Assembly: GCA_963771985.1 (NCBI GenBank)
Contig: CAVYVO010000003.1
Location: 124,001-188,000, forward strand
Reading direction: 5' to 3'
Length of the DNA: 64,000 bases
DNA from: Trebonia sp963771985
Lineage (GTDB): Bacteria; Actinomycetota; Actinomycetes; Streptosporangiales; Streptosporangiaceae
A model generated the notes under the pieces. That model saw only the letters and a list, made by a program, of their open reading frames with translations, had not been told where the DNA came from and ran no database searches. The translations under genes and the position numbers were made by a program. Of this stretch, positions 16,686-25,601 are shown piece after piece. Positions within the stretch are counted from its first letter, which is position 1. Each line of letters opens with the position of its first letter.

Positions 16686-18066
16686 CGGAAACATCAGGCG
16701 CTATGCCGTCGTGGGGACCAGCGCCCGGGCGAGCATGTACGTCGGCGCCCTCGCCGGCGTCCACGCGCGGGACGGGGTGATCGTCGCCTGGTGTGATCCG
16801 AACGGCGTCCGGATGAGCTACTACGACGAGGTGCTGGCCGCGGCCGGGCTGCCGGCGCCCGCGCGCTACCAGCCCGGCGAATTCAACGCGCTGCTGGCGA
16901 AGGAGCGACCAGAACGCCGTCATCGTGACATCGCCGGACTATACGCATCCCCGGTACACCGCGGCTGCACTGGCCGCCGGGTGCGACGTGATCCTGGAGA
17001 AGCCGGTCGCCGCCGACGCGGCCGGCGCGCGGCTGCTCTCGGCCGCGGCGAGCGCCGCGGCGGATACCGGGCCGGCGAGCTGATCGTCACGTTCAACTAC
17101 CGCTACTCACCGCGCAACAGCGCGCTGCGCCAGGTCATCGCCGACGGGACCATCGGCAACGTCACGTCCGTGCACTTCGAGTGGGTCCTCGACACGGTGC
17201 ACGGCGCCGACTACTTCCGTCGGTGGCACCGGGAGAAGTCGGCCTCGGGCGGCCTCCTGGTCCACAAGGCGAGCCATCACTTCAACCTCGTCAACTGGTG
17301 GACCGGGGATACCCCCGTCTCCGTGTACGCGCGCGGCGCGCTGCGGTTCTACGGTGACGTGAACGCCAAGGAGCGCGGCCTGGGCGACCGTCCCGAACGC
17401 TCACACGGTGCCCCCGGCATGGCCGGCGACCCGTTCGCGCTCGACCTGGCCGCGGACGACCGGCTTCGCCGCCTGTACCTGGAGGCGGAAAAGGAAGACG
17501 GCTATCTCCGCGATCGGGACGTGTTCAGCCCCGGCATCACCATCGAGGACAACGCTGCCGTCCTCGTTACCTACGAATCCGGCGCGTTCTTGACCTACTC
17601 GCTGAACGCGCATTCGCCGTGGGAGGGATACCGCGTCTCGGTGAACGGCGACGCGGGCCGGGCCGAGCTGGAGGTCGTCGAGCGCGGCCACGTCCGCTCG
17701 GTAAGCGACGGCGGGATCAACGGACGCCCGGCCGTCGATCCCATGATGCCGGGCGAGAACCCGGAAACCGGGAACGACGTGCGGCCGGTCTCGGAACGAC
17801 TGGTGGTGCAGCGTCACTGGGAGCCGGCGTACACGGTTCCCATCGTCCGCGGGCCGGGCGGTCACGGCGGCGGCGACGCGCGCCTGCTCAACGCGGTCTT
17901 CCGCCGCGACGGGGCGCCGGATCCGCTCGGCCAGCAGGCCGGCTACATCGACGGGCTCCGCAGCGTGTTGACCGGGCTGGCCGCGAACAGGTCGATCGCG
18001 ACCGGCCGCGTCGTGAACGTCAGTGAGTTCGGTATCCCGCTCACTCGTGGTGCCACGGCGCTATGA
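16669..18066 (+). pseudogene. Gfo/Idh/MocA oxidoreductase with two compensating frameshifts
   Basis: A GTG at 16669, overlapping the GH36 end by 17 bp, starts an NAD(P)-dependent sugar oxidoreductase (IRRYAVVGTSARASMYVGAL Rossmann start). Near 16907 the family sequence leaves this frame and continues one base later (NAVIVTSPDYTHPRYTAAAL, then CDVILEKPV with the conserved EKP motif). Near 17068 it returns to the first frame at ELIVTFNYRYSP and stays intact to the stop. One extra base and one missing base therefore bracket about 160 bp containing the cofactor-binding EKP motif. The uninterrupted frame would still make a full-length but scrambled protein. Either two sequencing indels or a damaged gene. 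Confidence 0.72.
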
Positions 18067-18092
18067 ACTCCTGACAAAATGATCGTGGCCCG

Positions 18093-18200
18093 GCGGGCGC
18101 CCCGGCCAGCCGATCAGCCCTTACCGCGTCAGCGAACGCCTCCGCCAGATCGGCATCCGTCCCGGACCGGCCCGCGCCGGTCCGGCGAGGGATGAGGCCG
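18093..18200 (+). pseudogene. Remnant resembling the C terminus of a recombinase-like protein
   Basis: A short translation, YRVSERLRQIGIRPGPARAG (about 18117-18176), resembles the LRxxGIRPxxAR region seen in actinobacterial integrase/recombinase-like proteins. No start, catalytic domain or downstream continuation is present. It is a guess from memory of the family, supported only by this one stretch. Confidence 0.25.
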
Positions 18201-18322
18201 CGGACCGTGCTAGTCCTACCTCAGATCCGGGTGACCGTACGGTGGATCTTCTGTGCACGCCTGGCGACCATCGATATGGGTGACGGGAGTAGCCCGGCAC
18301 CCCGGTCACTGGAGGCATCTCG

Positions 18323-18553
18323 ATGAACGCGCCGGAGGGCAGCGTCGCTCGCTCGCAGCCTTTGGTGATGAGGATCCTGGTGCGGCCTTACGTCTATCGT
18401 CACCCCAGGGCCAGGGAAGGCGATGTGCTGGCCTTGATGGCCGAAGGCCGGTCCAACGGCGCGATCGCCGGGACTCTCGTGGTCTCGGAACGGGCCGTCG
18501 AGCCCGCAGAGCGGTCATATACGATCCGTCAGGCCACGGCGGGTCAGTCCTGA
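18323..18553 (+). pseudogene. Decayed LuxR-type response regulator fragment
   Basis: A 76-codon frame retains only part of a LuxR helix-turn-helix (REGDVLALMAEGRSNGAIAG, then TLVVSERAVE). The start of the motif is altered (HPRAREG in place of LTPRERE) and the segment after the recognition helix is lost. No receiver domain lies upstream. It is similar to the intact regulator at 1195-1872. The whole region 18067-18639 (573 bp) otherwise has no convincing gene. Confidence 0.5.
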
Positions 18554-18639
18554 TCTGCCCGCTAGGCGCCATTTGCCGTCACGAGATCTGCGCGGATATT
18601 CACGATGAATGCCGCCGTAGGCCGGGATACAGTGCGGCT

Positions 18640-20118
18640 ATGACATCGTTTGGCGAGCGGTCCGCGGACGATCGACCGGAACTCGCGGATGTCGGCCGGC
18701 TGGCCCGCAAGCTGGTGGACCGGGCGGTCCGCACGGCGCGCACCGAGGATCAGCCGCTGCGCCGGGTGCTGCTCGACCACCTCGGGCCCGACGCGGCCAC
18801 GCTGCCGACCGTCAGCGACACCTGTCCGCTGTATGAGCAGGTGAACCTCCAGGTTGGCCTGGACGCGTGGCTGGCGGAACCGGGGCACGAGCACGAGGCG
18901 ATCGGCATCACCGGGATCGCCCAGATGCGGTTCAGCGACGTAACGATCGGCGACCTTATCCAGGCGGCCCCCGGCAGCATGTACAGCAACGCCGGGGTAG
19001 GCGCCCCGGTGGCCATGAACCTGCCCTGCGGGCCGGACGGGCAGACCCTGCCGTGCGTGAGCAACGGCATCTACCTGGTCCGCGACGGCGCCGAACGGCT
19101 CGCGATCATGTTCAGGCCGTCCGGCATGGGCGTGCGGCACACCGAGATGAACCTGCAGGTGATCGGGGCCAGCCTGCGCCGGGCCGAGATGGTGCTGCGG
19201 GAGATCCGGACGCTGGCGAACGAGCGCTCGGTGTTCCGCGGCCAGGTGATCAGCTTTGGCCCGGACCTGCTCGGTCCTGGCGTCGGCAGCACGCCGCTGT
19301 CTTTCCTGTCCAGGACGACGGTGACCAGGGATCAGCTCGTGCTGCCCGCCGAACTGCTCGCCGACATCGAGAGACAGGTCATCGGCGTCGCCGCCCACTC
19401 GCGGCGCCTGCTTGCCAGCGGCCAGCATCTCAAGCGCGGCATCCTGCTGTACGGCGCGCCCGGCACCGGCAAGACGCACACCGTGCGCTACCTGCTCGGC
19501 CTGCTTCCCCAGATGACCGTTATCGCCATCTCCGGCCGGGCCCTCGGCCGCATCCGCGAGGCCTGCTCGGTGGCGCGCACGCTGCAGCCGGCCATCGTCG
19601 TCGTGGAGGACGTAGACCTGATCGCCGAGGAGCGCACCGCGCGGCCCGGCGAGCATCCGCTCCTCTTCCAGCTCCTGAACGAGATGGAGGGCCTGAACTC
19701 GGTCGACGACATCACGTTCCTGCTCACCACCAACCGGGCCGACTTGCTTGAACCCGCCCTGGCCGCCCGGCCGGGGCGGGTCGACCTGGCCGCCGAGCTG
19801 CCACTGCCCGACGCGGACGCGCGGCGCGCGCTGCTCCGCCTCTACCAGGGGAGCCTGGTGCTTGACGGCGTCGACCTCGACGAGGTCGTCGAGCGCACCG
19901 AGGGGTCGACCGCGCCGTTCCTGCGCGAGCTGCTGCGCAAGGCGGCACTGCTCGCCGCCGAGGCGGACCTGGCCGCCCCGGCGGCGGCAACGGACGAAAA
20001 CAGCCGTCCGGACGGCGCGATCCGGGTCACCGGCGCGCAGCTGTCCGCAGCGCTGGAGCAGCTGCTCGACAGCCGGGCTCAGCTGACCCGTGTCCTGCTC
20101 GGCGGACAGCCCAAGTAG
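18640..20118 (+). CDS. AAA ATPase (DUF5925-like N-terminal domain)
   Basis: The 492-aa protein has an N-terminal region of about 230 residues without catalytic motifs, followed by a classical AAA module: Walker A GAPGTGKT (about residue 275), Walker B VVVEDVDLI, a sensor-1 region LLTTNRADLLEPALAARPGRVD, and a helical lid. This arrangement matches an actinobacterial family often labelled DUF5925 plus AAA; that match is from memory. The role is unknown; single-ring AAA proteins of this type usually remodel proteins. ATG 18640 is the first start giving the conserved N terminus. It stands alone between a decayed region and an insertion element. Confidence 0.85.
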   Translation: MTSFGERSADDRPELADVGRLARKLVDRAVRTARTEDQPLRRVLLDHLGPDAATLPTVSDTCPLYEQVNLQVGLDAWLAEPGHEHEAIGITGIAQMRFSDVTIGDLIQAAPGSMYSNAGVGAPVAMNLPCGPDGQTLPCVSNGIYLVRDGAERLAIMFRPSGMGVRHTEMNLQVIGASLRRAEMVLREIRTLANERSVFRGQVISFGPDLLGPGVGSTPLSFLSRTTVTRDQLVLPAELLADIERQVIGVAAHSRRLLASGQHLKRGILLYGAPGTGKTHTVRYLLGLLPQMTVIAISGRALGRIREACSVARTLQPAIVVVEDVDLIAEERTARPGEHPLLFQLLNEMEGLNSVDDITFLLTTNRADLLEPALAARPGRVDLAAELPLPDADARRALLRLYQGSLVLDGVDLDEVVERTEGSTAPFLRELLRKAALLAAEADLAAPAAATDENSRPDGAIRVTGAQLSAALEQLLDSRAQLTRVLLGGQPK

Positions 20119-20439
20119 TACGGTGAGATGGCCGCTGATCTCGGCCAGGTCGAACCAGAGTCGGCAGGACCAGCCCGCCGGACGCCATCATTACATTGCG
20201 GCATGCGGCTCGCCTTGAGTGATCACCATCCGCTCCCGGCGTTGCGCGGCGGCGTCAAGAGCCGCTCGAGATCTCTACCTCGATGGGCGAGGTCCGCCTC
20301 GAGGGCCGCTGGCAGGTGAGCCTCATGACAACGACTAGCTCCCGTTCGGCTGACCCGAAAATAGGTGCTTAGCCAGGCAGGCGGCAGCAGCCGACGGCGA
20401 CGGTCGATCCGCCGTCGCTGCTTCGGGCGGGTGGGCTGG

Positions 20440-21756
20440 TCAGGCAGCCGCGGTCTGCCCGCCTCCTGGGGCGTCGCCGGTGTCCGGGCCGGGCCTGGGG
20501 GTGATGATGACGTCGTAGCCGAGGGCGTCGAGCTCGGCCAGGTGGTACCGGGTCTTGCGCCTGGCCTGGGCTTGCTTCTCGTAGTAGCCGGCACCGAGGT
20601 CCTGGTAGCGGGCGCCGGGGCTGGACAGGAGCTTGTGGTAGACCCTCAGCTGGGTGTTGCTGACGGCGACCTGGGCCTTGTCCTTGCCGATCCGGCGGGT
20701 CAGCCGCCGGTAGCGTGCTCCTTCCCGGGTCTGGGTGCGGCCGGCCGACACGGAGGTCTCGCCGGTGACCGCGCCGATGTAGCGGTTGCCTTTCTTGCGC
20801 TTGCCCCGGCCCTTGCGCTGGCCGGACTGGTGGTCCAGCGGGGCACGCCCGGCCCAGGAGACCAGGTGGCCCGGGGTGGCGAACCTGGTCATGTCGGGCC
20901 CGGTCTCCGCGAGGACGTCCTGTGCGGCGCGGCGCTGCCAGCCGGGCATCGACTCGGCCTGCTGCAGCTGCTCTTCCCACGGGGCGAGCAGTTCCTCGAT
21001 GACGGCGCTGAGCCTGGCGATGTCGGAGTCCTGGGCGTCGATGCGGCGCAGCATGGCCTTCAGCAGGGCGGCGTGCTGCGCGGTGAAGAACTCGGTTCCT
21101 TCCAGGGCCTCCTCCAGCCGGGGGATCTTCGCGCGGGCGCGGCGGCGGGCCAGCTGCGCCAGTGCCCGGGGGCCGCGCTCGCCGGCGATGAGGTGGTCCA
21201 TGATGTCGCGCCCGGACACGCCGTGCAGGTCCGCCAGCACGCCGGACAGCTTGATCCCCGCCGATTCCAGGAGCTTCTCCACGCGCTGCTTCTCCCGGGT
21301 CCGCTCCTCGGTCAGGTCACGGCGGTAGCGGGTGTGCAGCCGGATCACCCGGAACTCCGGGGTGGCCACGAAGCAGGACCGGACCGCGCCGCGCTCGAAG
21401 TTCTGCGCCAGCCACTGGGAGTCGGAGGTGTCCCGCTTGGGCCGGCCGGGCAGGTTCTTGACCTGGCGGGCGTCGGCCAGCACGCACTCGAAGCCCTCGG
21501 CCTCCAGCCGGCAGAGCACCGGCTTCCAGTAGTCCCCGGTGGCCTCCATCACCACTGCGGGCACCTGCCAGGACCGCAGCCAGTCCGCCAGCGCCAGCAC
21601 CTGCCGCTTCGTGGTGCCGAACGCGCGGGTCTCCTGCATCCGGCGCAACGGGTTCCTATCCGACGCCACCCGGATCGTGGCCGCTATCCCGGCCTTGCCG
21701 ATGTCGATGCCACATACCCTGTCCCGATACAGCGGCTCGTCAGTTACCTCTTCCAC
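20440..21756 (-). CDS. IS110-family DEDD/serine recombinase (transposase)
   Basis: The 438-aa recombinase has the RuvC-like DEDD site: Asp18 in CGIDIGK, Glu71 in VMEATGDYW, and Asp109/Asp112 in PKRDTSDSQW. A central coiled coil (about residues 145-265) precedes the Tnp (Transposase_20) domain beginning GPDMTRFATPGHLVSWAG, where Ser311 in HQSG is the candidate nucleophile, followed by a basic KGRGKRKKGN patch. All key residues appear intact, so it could be active. It starts with GTG at 21756, preceded by GGGAGGGAGGG. The last 30 residues are Gly/Pro-rich. Confidence 0.9.
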   Translation of the reverse strand: MEEVTDEPLYRDRVCGIDIGKAGIAATIRVASDRNPLRRMQETRAFGTTKRQVLALADWLRSWQVPAVVMEATGDYWKPVLCRLEAEGFECVLADARQVKNLPGRPKRDTSDSQWLAQNFERGAVRSCFVATPEFRVIRLHTRYRRDLTEERTREKQRVEKLLESAGIKLSGVLADLHGVSGRDIMDHLIAGERGPRALAQLARRRARAKIPRLEEALEGTEFFTAQHAALLKAMLRRIDAQDSDIARLSAVIEELLAPWEEQLQQAESMPGWQRRAAQDVLAETGPDMTRFATPGHLVSWAGRAPLDHQSGQRKGRGKRKKGNRYIGAVTGETSVSAGRTQTREGARYRRLTRRIGKDKAQVAVSNTQLRVYHKLLSSPGARYQDLGAGYYEKQAQARRKTRYHLAELDALGYDVIITPRPGPDTGDAPGGGQTAAA

Positions 21757-21932
21757 TGCGTCCCTCCCTCCCGCTTCAGGCGGATGCCCCTCAGGGCGGG
21801 TACCGCCCGGGGGCCGGAGGGCTAGCGGACAAGGCTGACCCGCGTGCTCGAAGCAACACTGAACGGCCCTTGAAGATCCCGGTCCCGGCGCCAGACTCTG
21901 TCACGGACTCAGCCGGGCCAAGCAAAAATAGG
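21757..21932 (-). ncRNA. Candidate bridge RNA region of the IS110 element
   Basis: IS110 recombinases use a structured bridge RNA encoded in the non-coding end next to the transposase gene, with loops that pair to target and donor DNA. This 176-nt left end has strong folding potential: GGGCGG and CCGCCC arms around 21794-21810, and nested CCCTCC/GGGAGG pairing. No guide pairing was verified. Assignment rests on element family and position. Confidence 0.45.
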
Positions 21933-22362
21933 CGTCACGAGCGGTACCCCTGCCATTTTCACGCCGTACGGCGCGGGCAGCCAGCACGGATTACTCTGTC
22001 GCACATTTCTGGATGATAACGGAGCCCTGACGTCGCCCGCCCGCCGTATTTTCCTTATGAACGCGCCAAGCTCGAACTAACGAGGAAGATCCTTCGACCT
22101 ATAGGCCGTAACATCCTTCACGTTATCGAAAACCGACGAGGAGCGGGACACCGGACGGCCGCTAGCGCACGATCGGGCCGTTACCTTCCAGTTATATGAG
22201 CCAGAGCCTCCCGTTCGATCCGAAACCTACGAGGAAGCAACCTCTCGCGTGGCCGTACTCCTCGGTTCGTCTGGGGTTCCTGGTTCCTCTGTGAGAGAGG
22301 ATAGTAACTGAGCGTTCTGCGCCGGAAACGAATGGTCGTTGCGCGGCTACGGGACCCTAACG
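21933..22362. other. Gene-less spacer with lower GC
   Basis: About 430 bp without a supported gene. It is visibly lower in GC than the surroundings, with several related GAGGAAG-containing stretches (around 22081-22092 and 22230-22240) and a short hairpin CCTCT-GTGAG-AGAGG near 22287-22301, downstream of the leftward nei gene. It may be the old insertion target or imported DNA. Nothing more can be supported. Confidence 0.4.
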
Positions 22363-23146
22363 CTATTTCTGGCAGTTCGGGCACCAGAACCTGAGTCGTT
22401 CCTGCCCCGGCGGCCCCTGCTCGCCCCTCCTTATCGGAGTTCCGCAGCGTCGGCAGGGCCGACCCGCGCGCCCGTACACCCAGTTCTCCCGTCCCGGCCT
22501 GGTGTCCCCGGTGGTCACGTGCCCGAACCGTGCCTTGTTGGCGTCGAGCAGCCGGTGCCCGAGTGCTGCGAGGGCTTCCAGATCGTCGACTTCGCCGACA
22601 CCGCGCCGGGGGTCGATGCCGCGAAGGAATAGCATTTCCGCGAGGTAGACGTTGCCGATTCCCGCCAGGTTGCGCTGGTCGAGCAGCGCCTCGCCGATCG
22701 GGCGTGCCGGGTCGCCGGCGAGCCGCCTGACCGCCTCGGCGGCGTCCCAGTCGGGGCCGAGCAGGTCAGGGCCGAGATGGCTGACGACCTCGTTTTCCCG
22801 CTCGGTAGTGAGGATCTCGGTGATGCCGAGCTGGTAGCCGACGGCCTGCCACTCGTCGTTGGCGAGCAGAAGCCGCACCTGATGGGCGTTCCGGTACGGC
22901 TCGCCGGCGCTGGCCGGCCGGATCCGCCAGGAGCCGTCCATCTTCAGGTGGGTGTGCACGGTCAGCCCGTTGCCGGTCCGGATCAGCAGATGCTTGCCCC
23001 GGGCGACGGCCTCGGTCACCGGCTGGCCCCGCAGATCGACCGTGGCGTACCTGGGCACCCGGAAGTCGCTGCGCGTCAGCACCCGCCCCGCGAGCGCTTC
23101 GTGCAGCCGACGGGCCGTGAACCAGAACGGTGTCACCTTCGGGCAC
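22363..23146 (-). CDS. nei: Endonuclease VIII-like DNA glycosylase (Nei) with an early frameshift
   Basis: The product removes oxidised bases and nicks DNA. The GTG at 23146 starts MPEGDTV, whose Pro and Glu after the Met form the catalytic N terminus. After about eight codons (near 23120) the family sequence continues in the other frame as WFTARRLHEALAGRVL. The rest is intact: KHLLIRTGNGLTVHTHLKMDGSWRI, the helix-two-turn-helix LLDQRNLAGIGNVYLAEMLF and a four-cysteine zinc finger (CRRCGTP ... CPNCQK). Read without correction, the frame from 23151 loses the catalytic MPEG end and could not work. It follows the low-complexity gene by 21 bp. Confidence 0.8.
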
Positions 23147-23167
23147 GGCATCCAGGATGCCTCACGA

Positions 23168-25387
23168 TCAGTACCTGCTGCCGCCGCCGTACCCGCCGCC
23201 GGCCGAATGCCGGCCGGTCCCGTTGTAGCCGTCGCGGCCCTTCTCGCGGCTGTCGCCGCGACCGCCGCTGCGACCGCCGCCGCCGTAGCCACCGGTGCTG
23301 TCGTACCCACTGGCGTCGTCATCCCCGGTGCCGTAGCCGCTGGTGTCATAGCTGCTGGTGTCGTAGCTGCCGGTGTCGTAGCTGCCGGTGTCGTAGCTGC
23401 CACTGTCGTGGCCCGCGGTGCCGTAGCCGTCGGTGCCATAGCCGCCAGTGCCATAGACGCTGGTGTCGTAGCTGCTGGTGTCGTAGCCGCCGCTGCCGTG
23501 GCTTCCGGTCCCGGAACTCCCGGCGCCGTAGCTGCCGCCACCGTAGCTCCCGGTACCCGCATCGCCGCCACCGTAGCTGCCGGTGCCGGAACCCGCGGCG
23601 CTGGCGCCGTAGCCGCTGGGGTGCTGCGACCGGCCGTACCGGTCCCCGTCCTCGTCCGCGCTGCCCCGCGACGGGTAGGACTGGCCGGGGTACGGGTACG
23701 ACGCTGTGGTACCGCGGTCGTAGGGGGCGCGCGTGCCGCTGCCCGGCACGGCGCTGACTCCGCCGCCCGGCCCGTCGCTCGGCGGCAGCTGCGGCCGCTG
23801 CGCCGCCGACGGCGGGCGCGGCTGCTGGGCTGCCTGCGATCCTGTCTGCTGGCTGCCGTAGGCGGGGTAGCGTGCGGTCGGCGCCTGCGGGTCGGACGGG
23901 TACTGGCCGGTCACGCTGAACGTCTGGGTCTGCTCGGTCAGCGCCGCCTCGCGGCGGTCGGGCGGCACCTGAGGCCGCCGCGCCGCCCGGTAGGAACGCC
24001 CGTCGGTGTCGGTCAGCGCCGCCCGCGAGAACGCTTTGCTCGTGAGCGGGTCGTCGTCCGCGGCGCTGTCCCAGCCGCCGCCGCTCCTGGTGCCGCCGCC
24101 CCGGCTGGGTTCCCGCGTGTCCGGTATCCGCCGGTCCGGGACGTCACGGCCCCGCGCCGGCGCCGGCGTCGGCGCCGAGAGTGACGGGAAAGGACCTGTC
24201 CCCGGCACCTGAACCCGGCCCGTCACCCGCGGGTCCGGATAGCCGTTCGGGCCCACCCGGTCGATCCGCTCGGTCCGGTCCGCCCACTCGGGCTGCGCCG
24301 GCTGGCGGCCGGCGCTGGCCCCGCGAGAGCCGGCGGGCTGGAAGCTTGGCTGCGCCGCCGGGCCTGGCCGGCCGGCGCCGGGCGCGGCGGACGGACGTGC
24401 CGCGTTCGGGCCGGAGGATGCCCGGGGCATCGGTCCCGAGGACGCCCGGGCCATCGGGCCGGAGGATGCCCGGGCCATCGGGCCGGAGCCCGGACCCGCG
24501 GAGGCGGCCGCCAGGGGTCGCCCTTGAGTGCTCGGCGGTACGCTCGCGGACAGGTAACCGCTCTGTCCGGCCAGCCCCGGCGCCGGTCCGAGCCGCCCCG
24601 GCCCCGAGGCCGCGCCGGCCGGCCGGGTCGCGGGCCGGCTGTCCGCCGCCGGCAGCGGATCGGCGTCGGGAGCGCCGCCGGCAGGCGTCAGCGGCCGGTC
24701 GGACGCCACCGAAGCCCAGTAGTCCTCGTCGGACACGCCGTCGTCCGGCCAGATATCGTCGCCCTTGTCACGCCGCGACGTCAGGCGCTGCCGCCACGCT
24801 CCGGTGCTGCGCTCGGGCCGGTCGCCGCGCTCGGCCCGGTCGCCGCGCTCGGCCCGGTCGCCCCGGTCACGGCGCCTGCGCCCGCCGCCGCGTTCGCCGC
24901 TCGCTTCCTCTGGGACGTCGTAGCCGCCCGTCCCGTAGTCACCGCCGCCGTAGGAGCCGTCCTGCCCGTAGGCGTCGCGCTGCCCGTAGGCGTCGCGCTG
25001 GTAATCATCCCGGCCGTACCCGCCCGCCGGCCCCCGGGACCGCTGCGGCCCGCCGTCGTAGCCCTCGTAACCGCGGCCGACGTCCCGGCCGTCCCGCGGG
25101 TCGCGCCCGTCCCGCGGATCCCGCGCGTCCCGCGGATCCCGCGCGTCCCGCCCGCCGCTGTGGCGGCCACGGCCGCCGCCGGCGCGCTCGCCCGGCCCGG
25201 CACCAACGGCCCACCGGCCCTTGATGCCCTCGGGGGAGAAGTACTCGTCAGGGGACCAGTTGTCGTCGTCCTCCTGATAGTCGTCGGGCGCGTAGTCGTA
25301 GTCGTCGTACTCGGCGTCAGCGCGTCCGGCGTCGGCTCTGCTGCCACGCTTATCCGGTCGCGAAGACCGACGGCTCAAAAACGACAT
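23168..25387 (-). CDS. Large intrinsically disordered Tyr/Gly/Ser/Asp-rich protein
   Basis: The 739-aa product has no hydrophobic segment or globular domain. Residues 1-60 are acidic with a more conserved-looking patch (DNWSPDEYFSPEGIKGRWA). Residues 70-200 are Arg/Asp/Gly repeats (RDPRDGRDPRDGRD, RGDRAERGDRAER). The middle is Pro/Ala/Ser-rich with copies of MARASSGP. The C-terminal 150 residues are repeats of GSYDT, SSYDT and GGYGT type with one Tyr about every five residues, like prion-like low-complexity domains. The strict reading frame with conserved Tyr spacing argues that it is coded. It lies upstream of nei in the same direction. Function unknown; condensate or surface roles are speculation. 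Confidence 0.75.
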   Translation of the reverse strand: MSFLSRRSSRPDKRGSRADAGRADAEYDDYDYAPDDYQEDDDNWSPDEYFSPEGIKGRWAVGAGPGERAGGGRGRHSGGRDARDPRDARDPRDGRDPRDGRDVGRGYEGYDGGPQRSRGPAGGYGRDDYQRDAYGQRDAYGQDGSYGGGDYGTGGYDVPEEASGERGGGRRRRDRGDRAERGDRAERGDRPERSTGAWRQRLTSRRDKGDDIWPDDGVSDEDYWASVASDRPLTPAGGAPDADPLPAADSRPATRPAGAASGPGRLGPAPGLAGQSGYLSASVPPSTQGRPLAAASAGPGSGPMARASSGPMARASSGPMPRASSGPNAARPSAAPGAGRPGPAAQPSFQPAGSRGASAGRQPAQPEWADRTERIDRVGPNGYPDPRVTGRVQVPGTGPFPSLSAPTPAPARGRDVPDRRIPDTREPSRGGGTRSGGGWDSAADDDPLTSKAFSRAALTDTDGRSYRAARRPQVPPDRREAALTEQTQTFSVTGQYPSDPQAPTARYPAYGSQQTGSQAAQQPRPPSAAQRPQLPPSDGPGGGVSAVPGSGTRAPYDRGTTASYPYPGQSYPSRGSADEDGDRYGRSQHPSGYGASAAGSGTGSYGGGDAGTGSYGGGSYGAGSSGTGSHGSGGYDTSSYDTSVYGTGGYGTDGYGTAGHDSGSYDTGSYDTGSYDTSSYDTSGYGTGDDDASGYDSTGGYGGGGRSGGRGDSREKGRDGYNGTGRHSAGGGYGGGSRY

Positions 25388-25601
25388 TCAACACCACCCG
25401 GCAGAGCACGGCCTTGCGGTGGCGCTAGCGAGGCGCGCGCGGCCATCTACGCACGCCTACCCCCGTTGTCGCGAGCACCCGGAACACCGGCACTGGTTCT
25501 ATCGATTTTTACCAACGATGCGCGTCTGTGTCTGCCAGATCGCAAAGTTCGCCACTGATGGGGGCAAAAGGGGATACTTAGGACGGCAGGCCCACGGAAC
25601 C

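Larger units (their letters stand above)
20358..21932 (-). mobile_element. IS110-family insertion sequence
   Basis: The element is delimited by the 8-bp direct repeat AAAATAGG at 20358-20365 and 21925-21932, giving about 1.57 kb, a normal size for the family. IS110 elements lack terminal inverted repeats and recombine at a short core, consistent with identical short sequences at both ends. The single transposase gene leaves an 82-bp right end and a 176-bp left end. The left-end length matches where IS110 elements encode their bridge RNA. Boundaries are inferred from the repeat and could differ by a few bases. Confidence 0.65.

Noticed and set aside
18253..18639. Extended start of the AAA ATPase frame
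   Set aside because: The 129 extra codons are Arg/Gly-rich and cross the decayed LuxR fragment; similarity starts at 18640.
22777..25558. Long plus-strand frames over nei and the low-complexity gene, one very rich in Arg, Cys and Ser
   Set aside because: Their composition mirrors the repeats on the other strand; no start signal or domain supports them.
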